Source of the DNA: Spongospora subterranea f. sp. subterranea
Lineage: Eukaryota; Endomyxa: Phytomyxea; Phytomyxea; Plasmodiophorida
Direction: 5' to 3'
DNA: 64,000 nt
NCBI GenBank assembly: GCA_049724395.1
Contig: JAUGWO010000159.1
Location: forward strand, 104,441 to 168,440
Under the pieces are notes generated by a model. The model was not told the origin of the DNA. It did not search any database and saw only the letters and a program-made list of their open reading frames with translations. Numbering within the stretch: the first letter of the stretch is position 1; every line of letters begins with the position of its first letter. A program made the position numbers and the translations under genes. Below are positions 35,223-51,600 of this stretch, in pieces.

Positions 35223-35864
35223 ATGAACTATCCGGCTTGGATGGGAGTGGACAGTCAAGAAGGGTTCCTTTCCGTCACTGCACAGCCACTGCCAACCAAC
35301 GACACAAGCGATGAAGAGGCAGGAATGCACATGCTGCAACAATCGGCATTGTTCGCAGAAAGCGTCGCATCGCATTTACAGATCATGTCGTCGCCCATGA
35401 AAACTGACGGGTTCTTGAATTGGGGCAACGCGGAAGCTGAAAGTCACTCTATTCCTTTGGCTGGTGCTCAACAAGAATGCCCATGTTGCCATAAGATGAC
35501 TACGAAACCTTTACAAGCCCATGTCGGGCACTGCTTCCTCGAGCAGGTCACAGCAATCAATCCGAAAAAATCCAATCCGGCAATGACCGTCAAACAAGTC
35601 AGGAGCATTATCAACAAGCTGGGCTTACGAACGAGACTGGCCATGATGGAGTCGCTGTACCGCCTATCCAAGGCGAAAAGTTCAAGTGCTTGGAATGCGG
35701 TCAGCAAGAAAGCGGAAGCGCACGATAATACCGTGTTGGGTTTGCTGTATTCGGCTGGAAATCCAATCCAGCAAAATTCAGGGTTATCAGCGGCAACAAA
35801 AACGAGGGAGCAAAGTTGTGTAGTCCCAGGCGAAATGACAACCCATTATCAGTTCCCAATCTGA
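35223..35864 (+). CDS. Unknown protein with a Cys/His cluster and an RTRL..ESLYRLS motif
   Basis: Open frame of 213 residues with coding-like composition and no obvious repeats. It has an acidic, Ser-rich N-terminal part (LPTNDTSDEEAG), then a compact Cys/His cluster CPCCHKMTTKPLQAHVGHC that could bind one zinc ion. A basic segment follows with VKQVRSIINKLGLRTRL and AMMESLYRLSKAK. The latter vaguely recalls the R.RL.IR..LYRLA helix of plant LNK clock proteins, but this is a weak pattern likeness, not homology evidence. No signal peptide or membrane helix. Upstream frames suggest additional 5' exons (35040-35160). Function is unknown. Confidence 0.5.
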   Translation: MNYPAWMGVDSQEGFLSVTAQPLPTNDTSDEEAGMHMLQQSALFAESVASHLQIMSSPMKTDGFLNWGNAEAESHSIPLAGAQQECPCCHKMTTKPLQAHVGHCFLEQVTAINPKKSNPAMTVKQVRSIINKLGLRTRLAMMESLYRLSKAKSSSAWNAVSKKAEAHDNTVLGLLYSAGNPIQQNSGLSAATKTREQSCVVPGEMTTHYQFPI

Positions 35865-36135
35865 TAACTATCTCCCCATTATTATTTAAATGTATAATCG
35901 ATTAAAATGTGTTATTATGTTGAACTTGGATGTTATTTACCAAACTCCGATTATAATGGGTTGATCATTGTTCTAATGAGGGAGCCGTCGCCAGCGGATG
36001 ATATCTGGGTTACTAGTTTGATAAATACAACCGAGGTACTGTTATCTGCAAGTTCAAGAACCAACAGACCAGCGTTGTTGAGTAAATGCTGTGAGAACCA
36101 CCGATATCAGATTAGTCAAAATACAGAAAAAAACT

Positions 36136-36480
36136 TCAGCTCTGGACCTTTTTCTTTATCAACGAGACGTCAATCGTGGCGATGTTGAAATCAAAAGAAT
36201 GGTTTCCAGGGGAATATGGGCTACCGATGGAGAATACACCAAGGTCTATGACATGTCGTTTATGGGCAATATCAACTATATACTGAGAGTAAGTTATCAA
36301 TATGTGCGATCGGGCAATGATGACTGCCAGCAACCTAACCTGACATGACCATTTCGGGTGCTGAATCGCGGCGAGACAAGAGAAACCGACGGTGATATTT
36401 AGTGGTTCGGTGAGCGGGCACTGATTAGGATGAATAGCAATTGACGATATCGTAACCTGGTCCATTGTCTCGTCGCTCAT
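36136..36480 (-). CDS. Small unknown protein, predicted beta-sandwich
   Basis: Two exons joined across an intron at 36339..36283 (57 bp; GTTAGG..CTCAG) give 95 residues, frame continuous. It starts MSDETMDQVTISSIAIHPNQ. The pattern NITVGFSCLAAIQHPKWSCQ, YIVDIAHKRHVIDLGVFSIG, PYSPGNHSFDFNIATIDVS is strand-rich and resembles in layout the first half of the histone chaperone ASF1 (EITFECL, WKLIYV, VLVGPV.VG.N.FVF). True ASF1 acidic-tail and histone-binding residues are not evident. It may be a distant Ig-like relative or a ciliary small protein. The likeness is by eye only. Confidence 0.5.
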   Translation of the reverse strand: MSDETMDQVTISSIAIHPNQCPLTEPLNITVGFSCLAAIQHPKWSCQVRLLAVIIARSHILITYSQYIVDIAHKRHVIDLGVFSIGSPYSPGNHSFDFNIATIDVSLIKKKVQS

Positions 36481-36759
36481 GATGGTTGAGGGAAAGAGAA
36501 AGAAATTTGAACAGATTTCAGAGGGCTGAGCTACGTGGCGCAAAACGCCACGGCTGCGGGTTGCGCTAAAAAGTCAATACTCAGTGTATGTAGGTACTGC
36601 GTTGTCCAGTCCCAACACCACAGTCAAGAAAAGGCCAATCACGAGGCCGCCCGCTACTGGACAATGCCCTGCGTTCTGACATGGCATTTGGTGTTGATCA
36701 GACAGATTCGAAGTGGCATTTATTATGAGTATAAGTATTTACAGGCTGGTGTTAAGTTA

Positions 36760-37411
36760 TCATGCCACTGCCAACATGAGTAGGAGTGCCAAACTGAAAG
36801 AGGATAATATTGAAACAGCGTTGATAGATCCATCGGAGTGCTGGGGGGCCAACGGGTTTGATTTCACTTGATCATGTGTGACTTGGATGGCGCAGCGTAC
36901 CTCCGGTTTATAGCAAAAGAAATTCGCTCCCAACGTTTTACATTCAGCATCGGTGAATGAATCACATCGTGTGTCGATGCTGATGAACAAACCGGCCGTC
37001 TCATCAGCTTTGTATGATTCTCCACAGAAACCCTATCAAGAGATTGTTTTCAACGTGTGAAGTTCGCAAAACATCGTTGGAACGTCGTACCCATTTACTG
37101 CAATATAGCGTTTGGCCCATACTGCCGGCAGGACACCAGATATTACCATACAATGGGCCACATCGTTCAACGGGATAATCTGTATTGGGAACGGTGGTAG
37201 GTACTGGCGATGGAACCGCAGTGCTGGCGGCAGATGAATTGGGTTCAGACGACGCAGCCGGTGCAGAAGATACAGCAGGAGGAGTGGTGGCCTCTGATGA
37301 CGGCGGTAAACTTGCAAGAACGCTACGAGGAGCGGAGGAATTTTGCTGACTCGACGACAGATGCAGAATCGTGAAACTAATTACGAGTACCCAGTTCCAC
37401 TCGCGACTCAT
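36760..37411 (-). CDS. Secreted cysteine-rich protein, probably GPI-anchored
   Basis: Starts MSREWNWVLVISFTILHLSSSQ, a typical signal peptide. A Ser/Thr/Pro/Ala-rich stalk follows (SAASTAVPSPVPTTVPN), then a cysteine-rich domain with RCGPLY, DVPTMFCELH, RCDSFTDAECKTL, ANFFCYKPEVRC. The end is a hydrophobic tail (VSILSSFSLALLLMLAVA) as needed for a GPI anchor. Two introns (one near 37169-37110, one near 37061-36982) make the frames join; the exact junctions are uncertain. This is the usual architecture of a fungal cell-wall/surface protein. The Cys spacing is not one I can name. Confidence 0.6.
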
Positions 37412-38689
37412 ATTGTTCTGATGCACTTCTCGAAACGATTTTGGAAATCAAATCGGGCACACGCCCATCCCATCCTGAATTTGACAAGTTCATCATCAAG
37501 GGTGAAAACCTGGAATTCAAAGCGTTTTGAGAAACAATGACGAAATGAATGGACGGTTTATTGACAACTGAAAGGCGTAGATACACAACCTCTGGTACAA
37601 CCACTGACAGTTTGTTGAACAACTTTATCTGTACCACATTTTGGTCAAAGTTCAACGCAAATTACGTCAAACATAGAGCGGCCAATTCATGGAAATATAA
37701 TGTCGCATTCCCGAAAATGAAGACATACTATGGGAAGAGTATGACCGAGAGTGTGTAGGATGCGATATTTGAAAGAAAACTTTGCATGAACAGTATCATT
37801 AAACTGTTCATACGAAGCGATTTGTCAAAACATGTTTGTCTGACAAGTCTTAATGAACTCATGGGAAGCCCAACTTGAACCAATGCTACGACGAGAACGT
37901 AGAAATAGGAATGTACCAGAATTGGACAGAGTTCGAAGGAAATCCGAAAACTCATAATACACCAACGTATGGACGTGAATGTTGCACCCTGAAAATGAGG
38001 ACATACTATGGGTAAAGTACGACCAAGAGTGTGTAAGGCGCAATCTGAGTCACTATGTATGAAAATATGAAGATTCATACAACGTTAGCAGATACGGTTA
38101 GATTGAACTACGCTGTAGCGATTTGTTTCGAATTGCTCTCATACTGAGTGATGACGGATTGGTGTTGCCATGTGCAGAGAGATATTCGGACAGCGTCTAG
38201 TATCCTTAAATAAAAGGCATCTAGCGGATCCCTATCTGTTCGGTGTAATCATTGAGCAAATCGAAACGATGCTGAGCCGCGCACGTTCGCCATCACGAGT
38301 CCGATTCACATATGACGACAACAGGCAATGGCGTCATATCTGAACCGCTTATCCGCGACTCATTAGATGAATGGCGCCACGGACTGTTGATCAATTGGAC
38401 AATATGCCGTGGGCGGGGACACCTTCATCAATACTAACGCATCACCATATAATCAAGTGATACCGTAATCAGATCAAATCTCTTGACGATAACAACGGCA
38501 GGTGAAGGGCGCGTTCTGCAAAGTGGACACTACGATGATAATACTGTAATTGGGTCAATGATTTTCGGGACGATAACCGACATTTGATTGCCGATAATCA
38601 CCGGTATCCCACGTACACCGATTACCTTAATCAATGTCATACACACTAGTTGGGAAGTTCTGTGTTTGACCGAATTACACCATTTATCG
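37412..38689. other. Noncoding, with a diverged direct repeat
   Basis: No gene. Segments 37688..37768 and 37967..38046 are diverged direct copies sharing CATACTATGGG and AGAGTGTGTA blocks about 280 bp apart. Small ORFs here look like chance. Confidence 0.45.
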
Positions 38690-39390
38690 TATTTATTGTG
38701 TTTGAAATCTATGAATAGGTATTGACAAATAAAGTTTGCTGATTACCCAACGATCGCGGACGCCACAACTTGGCTGCTTTGTCTTCAGAAACGAAGATGT
38801 AGTTCGATGTTCTGTCTCAATTGTTGCGCCGCCTCCTCACGCCTGCCTAATTCGTCATCAGGGAGTGACATTAACTCCTCGACATCATCTTCGGTATCTT
38901 CATCATGAGTGTATTGATATTCCTGTTGAGAGTATTTCATGTCATCATCGACCGGCTCTCCTAGTCCGCTCATAGCGACGCTCCATCCAGGGCGTTATTC
39001 GGCTGTCAATCCAACAAGTTGAATAAAAAAGGATTTGTTCAGAGGTTTCTGAGTATCTAAATTTCTCCGAAATAAAGACTCTCCAAATTTTGCTTGTTAG
39101 ATCAACCGTCGAATAACGCTGAGCGGACCACCAGCGGGTCGAAGATGACATGAAATACTCTCAACAGGAATATCAATACACTCATGATGAAGGTATCGAA
39201 GATGATATCGAAGAGTTACTGTCACTCCCTGATGACGAATTAGGCAGGCGGGGGAGAGGCAGCGGAACAATGGAGACAGAAAATGGAACTACATCTTGGG
39301 TTTTGAAGGAAAAGCAGCCAAGTAGTGGCGTCCTTGATCATTGGGTAATCAGCAACCCTTTGATGTCAATACCTATTCAAAGTTTTGACG
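38690..39390. repeat. Large inverted duplication, arms ~330 bp, nearly no spacer
   Basis: Left arm (minus) and right arm (plus) both encode the same start, MKYSQQEYQYTHDE followed by DD.EEL.SLPDDELGRR. Outside this, GGGTAATCAGCAA and TGTCAATACCTATTC recur in both arms. Towards the middle, CGTTATTCG (left, near 38991) and CGAATAACG (right, near 39112) also mirror. Centre near 39045. The arms differ at many positions. The right-arm frame stays open to 39512 with FDENRDAFFSHLPNEAVQL. The source gene is not recognised; it could be a host gene fragment or an element. Confidence 0.75.
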
Positions 39391-39879
39391 AAAATCGGGA
39401 TGCATTTTTTTCTCATTTGCCAAACGAAGCAGTGCAACTTTTCAAGCAATACGAGTTGATGAACATAATGGGCATCAAAGAAGATGGAAGCACAGTTGAG
39501 CCCATCTGTTGATAGATTTCAGATATCAAGAACGATATTAGTGCGATGACTTTAATTTGCCTTCTGACCCATGAAACCGCGTTTTTATCTGGGGGTACAA
39601 GATCAATTAACTGCAGCACAATGTTGGAAAGCACTGTGGGTATTGTTCAATTTACAAAATGTTGCCATCCATAATGCAAGCGACAGAAGAATGCATTGAT
39701 TGTCGACAAAGAGCAAATGAACATATTGCCATCTCTGTTAGCAGACCTGGAGAAGTCTGCTGTGTTCTATGCTCCCGACAGCGTATGGAACTTTAGAGCA
39801 ATCGTTGACGACGTTAATTCTGTTGACCAGGGCTATGTCGTGTAATGACAATGCCATCACTACCATCACTAGCCAGAAC

Positions 39880-40740
39880 GGAATCAATGTACCTCCCAAG
39901 CTCGGTATGTGGTGATCTTCATCGATGACCACAGTCGGCACTATCTTTTACACAACAAGTCAGGCGTTGCGTCCTAGGTTGAAGAATTCCTCAAAGCAAA
40001 CAACTCGATGTAAAAGAACAAAACTCGAACAGCTCGTTTGACTTCAAACAGGTAACGGAGGGGAATATATGTCTACAGATCTACAAAATTGGCTACTGGA
40101 CGAAGGAATCTCTCATCGAGCAATAGTACGATATACACCAGAGCATAACGGTGTTGCTGAACGACAGAACCGCACACTGCTAGAGATGGCAGAACATGCA
40201 GGATTGGGGAAGCAATTCTGGGGAGATGCGATCGACACAACAGGCACACCTTTACAATCGAAGGATCCACCCGAACGGTTGGGAATACTCCAGTCGAGGG
40301 CATGGCGTGGCCGACGTCCCATCGATGAATCATCTGCAACTTCACCATGATGAAAAATGGCCACCTGGGGACAGCCTTTCGTATCCAATCGTTGGATCCA
40401 TCAGGTCATCGCTACTACCCAGTAGGATGAAGAGCAGGTCGATGCATTTCCCCAATGGACTTGAACGAGCATATATCAACCTGAAGATCAGCGACTGCCA
40501 CAACATGAATGACCTCATTGGCCGTGTTGTTGAGTGCACCGCAATCAATTCCCGAAGCAGTGCATTCCCCGAACCGGCGAAATAACCTCGCCATATTTCT
40601 CCAACTGTATAGCTTCGAGGATGTTATTTTCAAATATATGGCCGCAAGCGAGGGAGTGATAGAAGAACGACCCGTCGCCTGGCACATCTTCCAATAAAGT
40701 TCGGAGCGAATTCTGAGCGGTTTTCGTAGTGCAGCTTGTG
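39880..40740 (+). mobile_element. Copia-type (Ty1) retrotransposon fossil, integrase region
   Basis: The plus strand shows the integrase core end of Copia pol: GISHRAIVRYTPEHNGVAER followed by QNRTLLEMAEHAGLGKQFWG (about 40110-40225). Neighbouring frames carry degraded pieces. No LTR pair recognised. Several breaks; old. Confidence 0.85.
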
Positions 40741-42439
40741 AAAACCGGGTCAATTTCTTGATATTTACCGTATTTTGGACTAATAGTGGGGGACACGATT
40801 ATACAAAATCTGCCAGAATAGATTGGCGCTAGCACATACCAGATGTTTGTTGAAAAAAATGACTATACCAGTTTGAGCATCTCTTCCAGCACAAATGATA
40901 TACAAAGTTTCATGATTGTTACTCGTGTACTATTTAATGAAAAATGAGGAATGAAGTCCCACAAGATTCCATGTTTTTCGCCTATGAAAATGCTGAATGT
41001 GACACAATAGTGTCGCATTCGTCTCATAGCGAAAGTGAGTCGAAAGTGTTTGCTTTATGGAGCGTCTCATAGCGAATGTGTTGTTTATAGAGTATCTGCG
41101 ATAGGCTGGCACCCACCATGAGTGGCTATCGCGAGGTCGTCCCCGACCCCCTGCCACGATGCGATTGTGAACGCAGGCAGCTCCACTCTGTTGAGCAGTT
41201 GGCAAATTCCTCGTCACATTCAGTACCGAATCCATCGCGAAACTAACGAAACAACGATCTGAGACAAGAGCGGGGCCAGAGCGCTGGGCGTGTGAGTATG
41301 GAAACGACACCCGCTTAAAACTCCCGAAATGGGCTGTTGATACGGCTTTCCCTGATTGTAGCCACGTCAAGGTTCGAGACAGCACTAAGAAGCTGATTAC
41401 ACGCGCCGCGATCGTTTCACGCCTCCGACGACGGAATTGTGGTGCCTGTAAAGAAGTCACGAATCGGGCGAACGCGACGTGAATCTGATGCGCCATCGGC
41501 AGAGATCGACAAGTGAGTTCTTGGATTGAGGCAACACCTTGAAATCAGTATAAACCATGAGCGATGGACAAGTGAGTTCCCAGACGAAATACCTTATAAT
41601 CGATGTAGGAAATAAGCGAATCTGCGCTCATGATCGGACAGAACTGAGACGGTGCGGGTCTCGCTCAAGATAACAAGAGATGCCAAATCTCCAACTCGCT
41701 TGAAAGACAGAGTCCGACCCCGGGTTCCGTTCTTCTGGACCTGGTTTGGGCCTTTTAAACAAACGACATTCGATGACGCCATCGACTTCATATCGCGGTT
41801 GATGAGCATCGTTAACGGAGGAGGATTGCATTGTTTCTACCAGTTTGTCGTTTTTGAAAATAAAGGGATCCAAAAACGACGAATGGGAAACCCGGTGCGA
41901 CAGAGAATTCTTCCGATGATCCAGTTCATAAGCGATCGGATTACAGAAAATGTCGACCATGGAAACCGACATTCGTGCAGAAAGGCGAACCGTCTGTTGT
42001 TCGAATGACAACAATCATTGAATGCGAATTCTTCCATTGATAGTAAATCCGCTCAGTCGTTCTGTCGGAAATGCCCCGAACAGATATGATCAAGAATCAA
42101 CTCGCTCTGTTTGATGGCGTGTAGAGGACAAATTATTAAAAAGAAATTTAAGTTCCAAATCAACAGAGAGAACATTGACGTGGGACGTGACGAGAGAGAA
42201 TCGGCTTTCTTGTCATCGAACCCTTCGGGACAATTGGATTTACACATCAGAAAGAACAAAACGGACGAGATGAGGGGCCACGTAAATTACATATCAGAGT
42301 TAGTGACCAGCGCTGTAAATAAGATGTGTTGATGTGATTATTTATAGGACTTCGTATTTCTTGATGTACCATGATTTTGCCGACATGTAAATTTCGTTCT
42401 CAATTTCGCCAGCAAGGCTCCTCGAAACACAGTAGTTCT
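40741..42439. other. Noncoding, 1.7 kb, with short internal repeats
   Basis: No gene recognised. GCGTCTCATAGCGAA-like words repeat near 41018 and 41065, and GACAAGTGAGTTC recurs at about 41508 and 41568 (a diverged ~60 bp tandem). An ORF at 41652..42008 is open but of no known family. Confidence 0.4.
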
Positions 42440-42990
42440 ACGTTGATCTTGAAAAATGGGGCTTCTACGCGTATCCGGCAAAATATACCCATCAAATCAA
42501 CCAAGGCGATCATCACCCTCTGCAGTTTTAACCGGCACCTGGTGGTTATCAATAAGGAATCGGAAGTTAAATTTTACTGGAATGGGTTTTCTTGCCACAC
42601 TTCTGGCCTTATCGTCAACAACTGAACCGTTCAATATCCTTCTGGATTATTGGATATCCCGCACCTGTCGATTTTATTTTTCCAATTGTGTTCTGCGATC
42701 GTTGGGGACACAGATCTCCAACATTTACCACGACAAGAAAACAAGCAGATTCGCTTCCGCGGCATCGCACGTATAATTGGTCGATTGACCTGAAATTTGG
42801 ATGTCTTCCTTTGTTCGGCCCCATCTATCCGCTGCTGAAACCGCCGCTCTTCGCGAGTATATTGCTGATAATTTGCCTAAGGGATTCATTCGACCATCAT
42901 CATGTTCTAGTGGGTCACCTGTAATGTTTGTCAATATGAGGAACGTCGTCTTTTACAATTGACATTCGTGTCACATCGTGATCGTAGCGG
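42440..42990 (+). mobile_element. Ty3-type retrotransposon fossil, protease-RT boundary
   Basis: Fragment with the segment that precedes and opens a Ty3-type reverse transcriptase: SLPRHRTYNWSIDLKFG near 42755-42800 and, in another frame, ALREYIADNLPKGFIRPSSC near 42850-42910. Only this piece of pol is visible. Broken and old. Confidence 0.7.
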
Positions 42991-43918
42991 CAGCCTCGAG
43001 GTTCTTGCTAGTCGAAAGAACGTATCTGCGAGGCCCGATTTCATGAAAGTGTTTGGGGAATTACAGATATAAAGGTATGCTTTCAAAAGCTTCATCATTG
43101 CCGTTTGTGTAATTCAGGAAGTAATATGAACATCTGATTATTTTAGTGATTGTTTTTGCTGGGCGACGAATGCGCCAGTTTGGCTTCCCCAGAGAATTGT
43201 GCCAGTGATGTAAACCACCAATCTCAAGTTCCTCAATGGCAATGAAATAATACCGTATTTTGTTTAATTTGTCTTCAAATGCAGTAGACGCCATAAACGT
43301 TTTCATGTTCGACTCACTATTCAACGAATGCGCCGATATTGCTGACGGGTTGGCAATGGTTTGGGCTTGGTTTAGAGACATTTCCGTTGAAACTCCTGAA
43401 ACCCTGGAGGACCACCTTTGTTCCCTTCACCTGGAGCTCCGAAATTTCGAGCAGCGATGATGCTTTGCATTGTTTACTGCATTGTTAAACATGTACTAAA
43501 ACATATCCCCCCTGATGGGTTCGGGAACGCTGTCCTTAGCGGAACCCCAGATTTCTCCCCAATTGTGGGTAGATCAATATCAACCAAGTGAAAGCATGAG
43601 AACGACGAGAATGTTCCTCTACGGTACAGTTTGACTTCTCCCAAAGGTAGAACATGTTGGACCCAGGTCCAGGCCATGGCGCCGCCCTGCCTGGCCCTGG
43701 ACGTAAATAAATGCGCGTGAGGTCCCGGGCTAGCAGTAACATAATGCCAAGTGTTACCGTCTTGACGCGAATTGCGCTCTTTCGATCAAGGTTTCGGTGT
43801 CGGGACTGCAGTACTGGTTGCGTAACCTTAATCAGCGTGCTACCGTTACCACACACGAGTCATCGCGTTTACGTTTTCACGAACTGGTTATCGGATTCAA
43901 AACGAGTTTTGTCCAGTA
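42991..43918. other. Intergenic upstream of AROM
   Basis: About 930 bp. Small ORFs at 43260..43460 and 43536..43856 have no recognisable domains. It should hold the ARO1 promoter; no motif is clear. Confidence 0.35.
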
Positions 43919-49174
<5,256 letters not shown>

Positions 49175-49277
49175 AAAATTATCAACTAAATTGTTCAATT
49201 GTTTCTTCCAGCGATCATTTCGTTGTACTTTCATTGGAGTCTTTATATTTATCGTGGGTTTGGATTGGGGCTGGGGA

Positions 49278-50104
49278 ATGTCATCGAGGCCCAACGAGGT
49301 CAACAATACAGGAAGCCTTCCCTCGAACGTGGCAGCCGGTCCAAATGGGATCACTCAAGCCGAAATCGACGAACTCCAGGAAATATTCAATTTGGTGGAC
49401 ACAGATAGGGGCGGATCGATAGAGCCGAGCGAAGTCACTAATTTGCTGAACACGCTTGGTATCAAGACAACGCAGGAAGAAGGTGCCTACCGCTGGCACC
49501 AAGTGTTGTCGGGAAGCTAATCATTCAACAGTCGACGCGATGATAAAGGAAATCGATGAGAACTCTGATGGGTCAATTGATTTCCGGGGGTGGGGAACAT
49601 CATGCCGTCGAATGAAATTCATTGGGCTAAACCTGTTCGTGTTCTAGAGTTCGTGGCCGTCATGTCCAGAAAGCTAACGGTTTACTACAACGCGTAAGCC
49701 AGAATCGCTAGCAAACGAGTACGACACACCAACGCTGAATTCGGGCTGAAGCGATCAGGTGAAGAACGCGTTCCGCATGTTTAGTCGTAGCGATAAGCCA
49801 GGATGTATCCGTCGAGTTGATATGATGACCGCATTAGTTGAATACGGGTCTGACCTTCTCAAGAAAGAGCAAGCCGCCGAGTTGCTTCGAGAAGTACTCA
49901 ATTTTGTTCTACAACGTTTTCGACAATCAATTGTGGTTTGTTTGCTCGCATCTGTTGCCGTGAATACAACGCGTTTGACAGGGAACATTGTTCACTCAAA
50001 GAGTCGAAAACTGTGAATTACTCATTTGAAATTCTGCACAGATCGAATTTGATGAGGAGGACGAGTTTCATTACAACTCCCATCTTGATATGATTATGAA
50101 CTGA
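49278..50104 (+). CDS. EF-hand Ca2+-binding protein, calmodulin/centrin-like
   Basis: Several short exons. After a Gly/Asn-rich lead (MSSRPNEVNNTGS) comes EF-hand 1, ELQEIFNLVDTDRGGSIEPS with helix VTNLLNTLGIK. EF-hand 2 follows an intron: VDAMIKEIDENSDGSIDF, then EFVAVMSRKLTVYYNA. EF-hand 3 after another intron is VKNAFRMFSRSDKPGCIRRV, with an altered loop (Ser first in place of Asp), so it probably does not bind Ca2+. A last exon, IEFDEEDEFHYNSHLDMIMN, carries the acidic remains of EF-hand 4. Layout fits calmodulin, centrin or a related family; too diverged to choose. At the GGGGG run 49586..49590 the splice phase is off by one base. The gene starts 103 bp downstream of ARO1 on the same strand. 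Confidence 0.75.
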
Positions 50105-51359
50105 CAGATGGTTTCGCGTCCATGATGATCATGAAAAACGGTCAACATACACGCGATCGTCTTTATTTGAAGGATGTCAACAACATGGGTAATGGCAATA
50201 TCCGTTAGCTTGACCAGAGCCGATTTCCGGAAATGTTGGAAATAGCAGTAACTGGACAAGACCAACAAGGTTGGACTTGAAATATGGAATAAACACAGCG
50301 TCAACATGAGTTGCGTGATTACACCAAAAAACGCTGAGTATGAAATTGAAAACCGAAACCCGCAATAATAGATCAGGATCAATGGCCAACCAGTAGTTGC
50401 GTTGGAAATTGTGGAACCGGGTCCGCCGCCGTGCTTTTCCTGGCCGAGTATGGGGGTCTTTAGTACTCTGAACTTGAAAATCGCAGACCTATTCGCAACG
50501 AGATTGTAGGCCCTGCCATTTTCACACTACTGAGCAAAATACTCGGGCAGAGATTACCCGTCAATTCCAGTTCGTCGAGATCTTTCATTTGGTGTTTTTT
50601 TCTACTTGTACACCTTTTACCATAGTGCCAAATTTGAAAAAGGGCTGTTTTTCAAGTCCAACTCCGTTCTTGGATTGTTGTCCGTTTGACGCAAAAAAAA
50701 CTTGTCGAATTTTTCTATTGATGAGAACTAACGAACTCCAGCCCCAAATGTTGAGTAATCTGTACAGTAGAATCTCTTATAAATAAAGCTCTTATATTTG
50801 ATAGTCGCTTATAATTCATCAAAATGGCGTCCACCGATTGCGTTCTAAGAGATTCTACTGTCACGAACGGACTCCGGCTTGGGAGTTCACTCGGAGTCGA
50901 CTCCAACTGTACCCGCGGCGCGCGAATTACAATCGTGGCTCAAAATTAAACTTTGATTGAAAATATATTTTATTGTGGTTGAACGATTGAACGATAGTCA
51001 GACATGGCTCGGAGTCGAGTCATTTAATCGACTCCGCATCTCTAACCGCATTGGCTGTGTGACTTGGAATATGCGATGGCGCCAGGCAATGATGAGGGCT
51101 CATGGTGTCAATATGATAACGCACAGGTGTCTGCGTATTTTTGCTAGATTTATTATTGATGATTTTCGACTAAATATCAACCTGCTTTTTCAACCACGAA
51201 ACACTCTCTCCGTCCTTCGGCAACCGGTTTCCAACAGACCACGCGATCATGTCCTATTTGACATCTTCCTCCATCAGTGTGAACCCTCATGGCTTTCAGG
51301 TTGTCAATAACAGTGGCGCTCGCCATTAACAATGATGTGGCTCACATACAACATTGTCG
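50105..51359. other. Noncoding with a MITE
   Basis: No gene recognised apart from the short TIR element at 50765..50860. ORFs here are short and featureless. Confidence 0.35.
50765..50860. mobile_element. 96 bp MITE with 15 bp TIRs, Tc1/mariner-pogo type
   Basis: CAGTAGAATCTCTTA at the left is the exact reverse complement of the last 15 bases. The CAGTAGAA..CTTATA form and the TA immediately left of it are typical of pogo-like elements. The right flank is TC rather than TA, so the target duplication is not preserved. Noncoding. Confidence 0.75.
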
Positions 51360-51600
51360 TTGATCAGTCCAACCTGATCCTATATATCCATTTCTGATCA
51401 GACAATCGCCACAATTTCAAGCCACTCCGTAAAAAAAAATCGACCGACGAGGACTTGACAGACCGCCTTTTATCTGGCCTCCCATCTTCGTTCGACGCCT
51501 TCAACATAATTCTCATGCGCAGTGCTGCTGTGGTTCAGCTGCAGTGTGGGCGTCGTGAACAACGTTGTGTTGTTGTGGCAATGACCGCCCTTGTTTCACG
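51360..51600 (+). mobile_element. Copia-type (Ty1) gag fossil
   Basis: Frame with LTDRLLSGLPSSFDAFNIIL, matching the gag (UBN2-type) pattern LL.sLP.s...f. Only this fragment is recognisable. Old and broken. Confidence 0.55.

Noticed and set aside
35600-35700. LNK-type plant clock protein
   Set aside because: Only one short helix pattern resembles it; no other LNK feature is present.
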